A stretch of 64,000 bases of DNA from Roseobacter fucihabitans (lineage in GTDB: Bacteria > Pseudomonadota > Alphaproteobacteria > Rhodobacterales > Rhodobacteraceae): the NCBI RefSeq assembly GCF_014337925.2, contig NZ_CP143423.1, positions 2,448,501 through 2,512,500 on the forward strand. Direction: 5' to 3'. The translations under genes and the position numbers were made by a program. Below, one piece after another: positions 57,352-64,000 of the stretch; the first letter of the stretch is position 1, and each line of letters begins with the position of its first letter. A model generated the notes under the pieces. That model worked only from the letters and a program-made list of their open reading frames with translations. It made no database searches and was not told where the DNA came from.

Positions 57352-59195
57352 GCTGCCGCGCCCTCGTCTGATTGCTGACGGTGCCAAAGTTGCGCATAGC
57401 GCCCCTCTGTTGCCAGAAGCGCGTCATGCGTTCCTTGCTCGACAACTTTGCCGCTCTCCAGAACCACGATCCTATCGGCCTCGGCAATCGTTGAAAGGCG
57501 GTGGGCAATCGTCAGGACGGTCCGCCCGCGCCCGGCCTGCATCAAGGCCTCCTTGATCTCCTGTTCCGTCTCCGAATCGAGCGCGGAGGTCGCCTCATCC
57601 AGTAACAGGATCGGGGGATCCTTGAGCAATGTACGCGCAATGCCAACGCGCTGTTTCTCACCCCCGGAGAGTTTCAACCCGCGCTCACCAACCGTCGTGT
57701 CATACCCCTCGGGCAGGCTCAGAATAAACGCGTGGATTTGCGCAGCCTTCGCGGCGGCCTCGATCTCTTCCTGCGTTGCACCGCCGCGACCGTAGGCGAT
57801 GTTGTAGCGAATGGTGTCGTTGAACAGAACCGTATCCTGTGGCACCACCCCGATGGCAGCATGAAGGCTCTCCTGCGTCACATCGCGGATATCCTGACCG
57901 TCAACGCGCAAAGCCCCCTCGCCCACATCATAAAACCGGAACAGCAACCGCCCGATGGTGGACTTGCCCGATCCGGTTGACCCGACAATCGCCACCATTT
58001 CACCGGGCTCTGCGATCACCGACACGCCCTTGAGGATCACCCGCTCGGGATCATATCCGAACCGCACATTGTCCAGCTCGATCCGCCCGCCGCTGACCAC
58101 AAGTGGCTTGGCATCCGGTTTATCCGTGACTTCCTGAGGCTGTTCCAGCAAATTGAACATCTCCCCCATATCCACCAGCGCCTGGCGGATTTCGCGGTAA
58201 ACAGTACCGAGGAAATTCAACGGCACTGTGATCTGCACCATATAGGCGTTGACCATGACGAAATCGCCCACCGTCAACGCGCCGCTCTGCACGCCGATGG
58301 CCGCCATGACCATCACCCCGATAAGCCCACAGGTGATCAGGAAAGACTGCCCGAAGTTCAAAAATGCCAGGCTGTAGTTCGTCTTGATCGCCGCGGCCTC
58401 ATAGCCCTCCATCGCCGCGTCATACCGGCTGGCTTCGCGGTTTTCGGCACCGAAATACTTCACGGTTTCATAGTTCAGAAGGCTGTCGATGGCCTTTTGA
58501 TTAGCGTCCGTATCCTGATCGTTCATCTCACGGCGCAGCTTCACGCGCCATTCCGTCACAGCGAAAGTGAACCACACATAAAGCCCGATCGTGACCGCCA
58601 CAATCAGCAGATAATAAAAGTCGAACACCACCGCGAGGATGACGCCCACCATCAGCAGTTCGAGCATCAAAGGGCCGATGGAAAACAGCATGAAGCGCAA
58701 AAGGAAATCGACCCCCTTCACGCCGCGTTCAATGATGCGGCTGAGCCCGCCGGTCTTGCGCGTGATGTGATAACGCATGGACAGGCGGTGGATATGCTGG
58801 AACGTTTCCAACGCCAGCATGCGCAGCGCGCGCTGACCCACGCGCGTAAATACCGCATCGCGCAATTGCTGAAACCCCACCGTCATCAGGCGCGCCATGC
58901 CGTAAGCGACCGTCAGACCAATCGCCCCCAGCGCCAGCATCGGCACTCCCTCTTCGGCCAGCGCATCCACGGCACCCTTGTAGAAAAAAGGTGTGGTGAC
59001 GGAAATCATCTTGGAAAAGATAAGAAGCGCCATCGCCCCGAGAACCTTGTGGCGCACCCAGGCGGGGTCGGCTGGCCAAAGATAGGGGGCCACCTTGCGG
59101 ATCGTGCGCAAACCGGAGAGACGTTCTTCGTTGTCGATTTCTTTGGGGTCCTGCGCCTTTTGGGCGTCAGGTGTCGCGGCGGTATCGGCTGGCAT
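57342..59195 (-). CDS. ABC exporter of the Atm1/HMT1 type
   Basis: A 617-residue half-transporter: six membrane helices in residues 40-320, then an ATPase domain with Walker A VGSTGSGKSTIG near 398, signature LSGGEKQRVGIA, and Walker B ILLLDEATSALD. The loop reading RALRMLALETFQHIHRLSMR and YHITRKTGGLSRIIERGVKG, and the KYFGAENREASRYD segment, are marks of the Atm1/ABCB7 group, which exports glutathione-linked sulphur species or metals. It acts as a homodimer in the inner membrane. The stop lies inside the shared terminator. Confidence 0.92.
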   Translation of the reverse strand: MPADTAATPDAQKAQDPKEIDNEERLSGLRTIRKVAPYLWPADPAWVRHKVLGAMALLIFSKMISVTTPFFYKGAVDALAEEGVPMLALGAIGLTVAYGMARLMTVGFQQLRDAVFTRVGQRALRMLALETFQHIHRLSMRYHITRKTGGLSRIIERGVKGVDFLLRFMLFSIGPLMLELLMVGVILAVVFDFYYLLIVAVTIGLYVWFTFAVTEWRVKLRREMNDQDTDANQKAIDSLLNYETVKYFGAENREASRYDAAMEGYEAAAIKTNYSLAFLNFGQSFLITCGLIGVMVMAAIGVQSGALTVGDFVMVNAYMVQITVPLNFLGTVYREIRQALVDMGEMFNLLEQPQEVTDKPDAKPLVVSGGRIELDNVRFGYDPERVILKGVSVIAEPGEMVAIVGSTGSGKSTIGRLLFRFYDVGEGALRVDGQDIRDVTQESLHAAIGVVPQDTVLFNDTIRYNIAYGRGGATQEEIEAAAKAAQIHAFILSLPEGYDTTVGERGLKLSGGEKQRVGIARTLLKDPPILLLDEATSALDSETEQEIKEALMQAGRGRTVLTIAHRLSTIAEADRIVVLESGKVVEQGTHDALLATEGRYAQLWHRQQSDEGAAAVA

Positions 59196-59309
59196 GAAGT
59201 ATCCTGCTTGCTATCGCCGCGTTACTTAGGTCACTCGCCGGGTCATTGCCAGCCTTGGCGTGTATTATTCGACCCATGTCCCGACACGCACAGGGGTATA
59301 AAATTGCGG

Positions 59310-60857
59310 CTACTCGCTGGGCAAATCAAAAACCTGACCGGGATAAATCAAATCCGGGTCACGAATGGAGCCGGCATTGGCCTCAAAAACCCGCAGGAAA
59401 AACAGACCCTCGCCGTAACGTTCCCGCGCAATCGCCCAGAGCGTATCTCCGGTCTGAACGGTGATCGCGCGCACCGGCCCCTCCTGTGCGGCACTGGCCT
59501 CGGCCAGAGCTTCGGGCGCTTCCCGGCGAAACGGCGTTTCCAGACGGCTTGTGACATCGCCCGCCGCATTCACCTCATCCACGCGCAGCGTATATGTGCC
59601 TTCATCCAGGTCCGGAACCGTCCCGCGCCACGCGCCCTGTGCATCCACCGCCAGCGAGGAGACGAACCTGTTATCCAGATACACCCGCGCCTCAAGACTG
59701 CCCGGCACGGCGCGTCCGGATAATTCGACATCGCCCAGATCGCTATAGCCGATGGTATCAATGTCAATGCTGAGCGCGGGCGCGGCGTCGGGCTGCAACA
59801 AACCAACACCGTCGGCGTCGGATTTCAAAACGGCAACCGCTCCGATGTCTGCACCCGGCCAGGGCGCTGCGGCCTGTGCCAAGCCGGTTTCTTCGCCGTC
59901 CTTCTGCTCGGGGTCTTGTGATGGCGCGCGCGCAATTGTTCCGGGCGCGGCCTCAGAGGCACCCGGCTGCGAGGACGCAATCGTGCTTGGTTCCGGTTGC
60001 GGTGCAACATCAGGGGCTGGCGCGGCCACGGCATCTGATGCTGCTGCGCTATCTTCTATTGTTCCCACGAGCCCCCCCGCATCAGGCGCAGTGTCGGCAC
60101 TGATTTGCGCAACGTCGGTCCCCGGTTGGGGTGCCGGTGCCGTGACATCCGATGATAGGGCCAGAACATCATCCCCCCCCAGCGCCCCCGTTGGCGACAA
60201 TGGGCCGGGGGCTGGGGGTGACGCGGTATCCGTTTGCGCGGTGGCCTCTGCCAGCTCCTGCTGACCCTTTGCAGCACTCGCGATCGTTGATCGATCTGCG
60301 GCCTCCGTGGCAGCCGGTGTGTCACCCGATGCGCGCTGCGGTGCAAGAATGACATCCGCCGCCGAGGCGACAGTTTCCCCGCCCGTCTCCGCTTCCAGCG
60401 TCAACACCCGTGCTGCCGCGCCCGGTGCAACAAAAGCCACGGCTGCAAATGCGCCACGTGTATCTGCGCGCGCAGTGGCCACAACGACACCATCCACCAG
60501 AACGGAAACATCCGCATCCGGGGCCGCGCGCCCGGCAATAACCGTCAACCCATCGCTTTCGAGGCGAACCTCTTCGATACGGGGCAGGATCGCAGGGCTG
60601 CCAGTCGCGCCCTCTGTTGCGCCTGGCTGCTCGTCATTCGTTGCCGGTTCCGGGCTCACCTGCGGGATGGCCGCGATTTGACCTTCCCCCGGTGCCACGG
60701 CCTGCGGCGCTTCAATCGCGTTCAATTCCTGCGGCATGAGCGTGCCGTCAGAGCCGACGCCAATGTAAACCCCAACCGCCGCCAGACCTGCGATAATCAC
60801 ACCAGCCATCAGCAGCCCTGAGCTGCCAGATTTTGGGATCGACTGATTTTCGCGCAT
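59310..60857 (-). CDS. LysM-domain protein with long low-complexity region
   Basis: A 515-residue protein. One membrane helix at about residues 14-34 (LLMAGVIIAGLAAVGVYIG) is followed by a very long Ala/Pro/Asp/Thr-rich linker (about 40-360), an Ig-like segment (YSDLGDVELSGRAVPGSLEA ... VYLDNRFVSSLAVDAQGAWR), and a C-terminal LysM repeat (AITVQTGDTLWAIARERYGE ... LIYPGQVFDLP). LysM binds peptidoglycan, so it probably sits in the inner membrane and reaches the cell wall. The ATG at 60857 with AAGAAGAGAC upstream is preferred over GTG at 60935. Confidence 0.85.
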   Translation of the reverse strand: MRENQSIPKSGSSGLLMAGVIIAGLAAVGVYIGVGSDGTLMPQELNAIEAPQAVAPGEGQIAAIPQVSPEPATNDEQPGATEGATGSPAILPRIEEVRLESDGLTVIAGRAAPDADVSVLVDGVVVATARADTRGAFAAVAFVAPGAAARVLTLEAETGGETVASAADVILAPQRASGDTPAATEAADRSTIASAAKGQQELAEATAQTDTASPPAPGPLSPTGALGGDDVLALSSDVTAPAPQPGTDVAQISADTAPDAGGLVGTIEDSAAASDAVAAPAPDVAPQPEPSTIASSQPGASEAAPGTIARAPSQDPEQKDGEETGLAQAAAPWPGADIGAVAVLKSDADGVGLLQPDAAPALSIDIDTIGYSDLGDVELSGRAVPGSLEARVYLDNRFVSSLAVDAQGAWRGTVPDLDEGTYTLRVDEVNAAGDVTSRLETPFRREAPEALAEASAAQEGPVRAITVQTGDTLWAIARERYGEGLFFLRVFEANAGSIRDPDLIYPGQVFDLPSE

Positions 60858-60991
60858 ACCGTCTCTTCTTTCTGTCGAACCGCCTGTTAAGCCCCGCGCT
60901 ATGGCGTTGAGCCTGGATAACAACTGTTCTATCACCGCTCAAAACCCGCCGCGTCACATTTCCTTTAATAACAACTGCAAGAGATGACCAT

Positions 60992-61543
60992 ATGAGAGCG
61001 AAATCCGTCTGCGTTTATTGTGGATCGCGCCCCGGCAGTTCCAAGGCTTACATGAAAGAAGCCGAAGGTTTGGGCCTGGCGCTGGCGCAGGAGGGCTGGC
61101 GGCTGGTTTACGGCGCGGGGGATGTGGGGTTGATGGGTGCTGTCGCGCGATCCGCTCAGGCGGCGGGAGGTGAAACCTTTGGCGTGATCCCGCAGCATCT
61201 TGTGGCATGGGAGGTCGGCAAGACGGACCTGACCACCTATGTGGTCACCGAAACGATGCATGAACGCAAAAAGGTCATGTTCATGAATTGTGATGCGGTG
61301 GTTGTTCTGCCCGGTGGTGCGGGCTCGCTTGATGAGCTTTTCGAGGTATTGACCTGGCACCAGCTCGGTCTGCATCAAAAGCCTGTTTTTCTTGTAAATA
61401 CAGAAGGGTATTGGGATCCTTTGATCGCGTTATTGAAGCATGTGACTGATCAAGGATTCGCGGCGGAAACCTTGCATGACTTCTATACCGTGGTGTCTGA
61501 TACGGATGGCGCGCGCGTCGGTTTGCGCAGCGCCTTGTCCTGA
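60992..61543 (+). CDS. LOG-family protein (TIGR00730 Rossmann-fold nucleotide phosphoribohydrolase)
   Basis: A 183-residue enzyme. The N-terminus SVCVYCGSRPGSSKAYMKEA and GGAGSLDELFEVLTWHQLGL (about residue 108) are the family signature: PGGxGSxxE, a slight variation of PGGxGTxxE. LOG proteins release ribose-5-phosphate from cytokinin nucleotides or AMP-like nucleotides. It is transcribed alone and divergent from the LysM gene, with AAGAGATGACC before the ATG. Confidence 0.9.
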   Translation: MRAKSVCVYCGSRPGSSKAYMKEAEGLGLALAQEGWRLVYGAGDVGLMGAVARSAQAAGGETFGVIPQHLVAWEVGKTDLTTYVVTETMHERKKVMFMNCDAVVVLPGGAGSLDELFEVLTWHQLGLHQKPVFLVNTEGYWDPLIALLKHVTDQGFAAETLHDFYTVVSDTDGARVGLRSALS

Positions 61544-61552
61544 CGCACCGTG

Positions 61553-61586
61553 GCTGCTCGGGAGGGCTTGAGCCCTCCCGAGCAGC
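61553..61586 (+). terminator. Strong hairpin after the LOG gene
   Basis: Perfect 16-bp arms GCTGCTCGGGAGGGCT / AGCCCTCCCGAGCAGC with a two-base loop, ten bases after the stop codon. No T-run follows, so it may be a Rho-assisted or processing hairpin rather than a textbook terminator. Confidence 0.7.
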
Positions 61587-62184
61587 ACGCAGGCCGCCAC
61601 AGGCGCGCCGGGACAGGGTTATAACGCTCAAAGGACGTGCGCGGAAAAGCGCAACGCAGGGGCGAAAGCTATGAGCGGTCATTGCCTTAGGCCTCATCAA
61701 CCCTCAGACGACGAAACGGGTTCGGCTTAAAGACAGTCCAATCCGTGATCGGCGCGGGCCCCGCAAAATGCGCGCCTGAGGATCCCCCCTAAAATGGGCA
61801 CGCGATTGTGATCGGTTTGCAACAGTAAAAACCGTTCGTGGTCACCCCCCGGCCCGCGATCAGATGTTTTCGATCCTGCCTCAAACTCTGGCACTAAACC
61901 ACGACCGCCTTTTATGGTTACCGCCTATGGTGCAAGTTGTTTTTGACGCTGTAAGCATGTGATTGAGTGCGGTCTTCTATCAGGCCTTTGAGTGCGGCAC
62001 TTCAGCAGCCGCTGGCCGGTATGGTGATCTGCGGATCAGGTCCAAATCTGACGTACGAGCTTTGCTGCTCTGCCGGTAGTCTTGGTTTTCCTAATCCAGA
62101 TCTATTCGATCAATTTGCCCATTCAGGTCATCGACTTCTCACACCTCCTTCACCGACGTCAGATTGCTGTGCGCAGAGCTAGCG
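61587..62184. other. Region with a possible gene remnant before the IS110 element
   Basis: About 600 bp. On the reverse strand, a stop at 61687-61689 closes a frame that reads FAGPAPITDWTVFKPNPFRR and then LRVDEA, which looks like the true C-terminus of a protein. The frame is interrupted by TAG about 30 codons upstream. Beyond that I find no coherent frame. The left end of the IS110 element must lie within the last part. The remnant may be a gene cut by insertions. Confidence 0.35.
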
Positions 62185-63216
62185 TCATACTGCTGCTGCC
62201 GCCTGCGTCGGATCTCTGTAATCTTCATTATGCGTCATCATGGCCCAGATCGCGCGCGCCATTTTGTTTGCCAATGCGATTGCCACCAGCATCCGAGGCT
62301 TTCTCTCTAACATTCGCGCCAGCCACGAGCCTGGCCGGATCGACTTGCGTCCAAGCCAGTTGAGCCGCATCATTGCTCCAATGATCAAAAGCCGGCGAAT
62401 GTCAGCCTGCCCTGCTTTTGAGATCCGCCCAAGCCGGGCCTTGCCGCCTGAGGAATGTTGACGGGGCACCAAACCAAGCCAGGCGGCAAAATCCCGCCCA
62501 CATTTAAAACTGCTCATCGGCGGAGCAAAAGCTTCAATAGCTAACGCCGTTAGAGGTCCAACGCCTGGCATCGTCTGTAATTGCCGGGTTAAATCCGCAT
62601 TCTTTGACAGGACCTTGGCTTTCTTCGTTTTGGCTTCAATTCGGGCTGTCTTCTCGGCGATCTGTAAAATGAGATCTCGGCACGCTTCAAGGGCCAGTTC
62701 AGGTAGCTCTCCGTTCGATCCCTCAAGGGTGGCCTCGATACGCTTGAGGTTCGCAATGCCTAGCGGAAAAACATGGCCATATTCATACATCACCGCCCGA
62801 AGAGCATTCACCAATTCTGTCCGATGGCGAACAAGGCGTTCTCTGGCTCGGAACAATACCGCCCGGGCCTGCTGCTCTTGTGTTTTAGGCTCGACAAAGC
62901 GCATCTCAGGGCGCTGTGCTGCAATCACAATGGCTTCTGCGTCCGCCGCATCATTCTTCTGCCGCTTTACGAAGGGCTTTACATACTGAGGAGCAATTAA
63001 CTTTACCCTATGTCCAAATTTTACCATCTGACGAGCCCAGTAGTGAGCACCACCACAGGATTCCAGAACCACTACACAAGGTGGGTGATCTGCCATAAAT
63101 TTATGAAACTGCGGTCGCGAGAGCTTCTTTCGAAACTTGACCTCCCCAGTCATAGATGCTCCGTGAACTTGGAGCACATTCTTTGCTAAATCCACCCCGA
63201 TCATAGTATCTTTCAT
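62185..63216 (-). mobile_element. IS110-family transposase gene, apparently intact
   Basis: A 343-residue DEDD transposase. The N-terminal RuvC-like domain has TMIGVDLAKNVLQVHG with the first Asp, VVLESCGGAHYWARQM with the Glu, and QKNDAADAEAIVIAA with the paired Asp. The C-terminal Transposase_20 domain shows MPGVGPLTALAIEAFA, FAAWLGLVPRQHSSGGKARL and GRISKAGQADIRRLLI with the conserved Ser. IS110 elements lack inverted repeats and target duplications and use a bridge RNA from a noncoding end. I cannot fix the ends; the noncoding side upstream of the gene runs from 63217 to roughly 63350. Confidence 0.92.
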
Positions 63217-63350
63217 CCTGCCGCCCTTTCCGTATTGTGAGTTTCAACACCACATATTGGCACATTGCGATGCCGTCTGGGGAGGGCGGCAACCATCCCG
63301 TCTGGCGTCGGTAGGATTAGCGATATGATTTTTCAGGTCCTGAGCGATGT
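63217..63350 (-). other. Candidate left end and bridge-RNA region of the IS110 element
   Basis: About 130 noncoding bases directly upstream of the transposase start, the usual place for the bridge RNA in the IS110 group. It contains a direct repeat of CCGTCTGG (two copies about 20 bp apart near 63270-63305) and GC-rich segments such as GGGGAGGGCGGC that can pair with nearby CCGCCCTTTCC. The exact ends and RNA fold need comparison with other copies. Confidence 0.4.
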
Positions 63351-63366
63351 TATCAAATATTTGACG

Positions 63367-63406
63367 TAAAAACAAAAACCTGCCGGCTTTTCAGCCGACA
63401 GGTTTT
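63367..63406 (-). terminator. Rho-independent terminator of sodB
   Basis: On the reverse strand the stem AAAACCTGTCGGCT / AGCCGGCAGGTTTT has one mismatch around a GAAA-like loop and is followed by TTGTTTTTAC. It lies about 75 bases after the superoxide dismutase stop. Confidence 0.88.
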
Positions 63407-63480
63407 CAAGGTCTTTGTCCTACATGACGAAAGGCCCCCGCCACATGGCAGGGCCCCCGAAACTAAATCTGGCGCTTTCC

Positions 63481-64000
63481 TTACATCCGCGAGGCGACGT
63501 TTTCCCAATTGACCAGATTGTTCAGGAAATTCTCAAGGTATGCAGGGCGCTTGTTACGGAAATCGATGTAATAAGAGTGCTCCCACACATCACACCCCAG
63601 CAAAGCCGTCTGCCCGAAACACACCGGGTTCACACCGTTTTCAGTCTTGGTGACCTTCAGGCTGCCGTCCGTATCCTTGACCAGCCACGCCCAGCCCGAA
63701 CCGAACTGTCCGGCACCCGCCGCCGAGAACTCCGCCTTGAATTTATCCACGGACCCAAAGCTCTCGTTGATGGCTTTTTCAAGCGCGCCGGGCATGGCGC
63801 TATCGCCTGGCCCCATCATTTCCCAGAACTGGTTGTGGTTCCACAATTGGCTGATGTTGTTGAAGATCCCGTTTTGCGCCACAGCAGAGGCGTCATAGGT
63901 GCCCTTGATGATGTCTTCGAGCGATTTGCCCTCCCACTCAGTGCCCTCGATCGCCTTGTTGCCATTGGTGACATAGGCGTTGTGGTGTAGGTCGTGGTGA
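63481..64000 (-). CDS. sodB: Superoxide dismutase [Fe], 5' end missing
   Basis: The last 173 codons of an Fe/Mn superoxide dismutase; the start lies beyond the window edge. It begins HHDLHHNAYVTNGNKA, with a metal-ligand His region and substrate-entry residues. Next is FNNISQLWNHNQFWEMM, with the second His ligand. The Gln two residues before WNH is the FeSOD type, where MnSOD has Gly. FGSGWAWLVKDTDG and DVWEHSYYIDFRNKRPAYLE follow, with Asp and His ligands. It converts superoxide to oxygen and peroxide in the cytoplasm. It has its own terminator. Confidence 0.95.
   Translation of the reverse strand, partial: HHDLHHNAYVTNGNKAIEGTEWEGKSLEDIIKGTYDASAVAQNGIFNNISQLWNHNQFWEMMGPGDSAMPGALEKAINESFGSVDKFKAEFSAAGAGQFGSGWAWLVKDTDGSLKVTKTENGVNPVCFGQTALLGCDVWEHSYYIDFRNKRPAYLENFLNNLVNWENVASRM

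Noticed and set aside
1-64000. CRISPR arrays
   Set aside because: I saw no regularly spaced short repeats anywhere in the window.

Overview
The window is chromosomal DNA from an alphaproteobacterium of the family Rhodobacteraceae, most likely the marine Roseobacter group. The evidence is the gene set: CarD, a SUV3-type helicase, MmcB behind an alphaproteobacterial SOS box, a VPLPA-CTERM protein, small DUF6476- and DUF6324-type proteins, a tRNA-His without a G at position -1, and the cobalamin and riboflavin gene layouts. Most genes are GC-rich and closely packed with 4-bp ATGA or GTGA overlaps. This placement is inferred from gene content, not from a database search.

Layout. 0-10 kb: tRNA-Asn, a frameshifted Lrp/AsnC regulator, a Kef-type antiporter, divergent cobT/cobS, carD, fdxA, an S4 RNA-binding protein and a SUV3-like RNA helicase. 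10-17 kb: SCP2 protein and hydrolase, a ligase-associated exonuclease with an ATP-dependent DNA ligase, and oligoendopeptidase F. 17-22 kb: a frameshifted GT17 glycosyltransferase, rpoH, an RluD-like pseudouridine synthase head to head with a small membrane protein, tRNA-His, and mmcB. 22-29 kb: a probable 6S RNA, two very small genes, then nusB-ribH-ribB-ribE and ribD-nrdR, with a lone polysaccharide-export lipoprotein between ribE and ribD. 29-35 kb: YjbQ, HlyU, a VPLPA-CTERM surface protein, and the rpoD-dnaG pair.

34.9-38.3 kb is the most unusual part: a 3,424-bp mobile element with perfect 21-bp terminal inverted repeats and a perfect 8-bp target duplication. It carries a decayed IS1-type transposase and four passenger genes. 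Two form an operon (an unrecognised 221-aa protein and an XRE-ImmA metalloprotease) and two are small convergent genes. It sits 51 bp upstream of dnaG. Next to it are a secreted protein, a broken gene and a small WYL protein.

40-51 kb: glutamate dehydrogenase, three Tad-like minor pilin genes including a VWA-bearing TadG, a DUF2235 hydrolase, a TspO-like membrane protein, and the yfgM-bamB-der cluster. 51-61 kb: an RND efflux pair behind a TetR-type palindrome, a DUF302 protein, an Atm1-like ABC exporter, a LysM protein and a LOG-family enzyme. 61.5-64 kb: a gene remnant, an IS110-family transposase and the 3' part of an iron superoxide dismutase gene that runs off the window.
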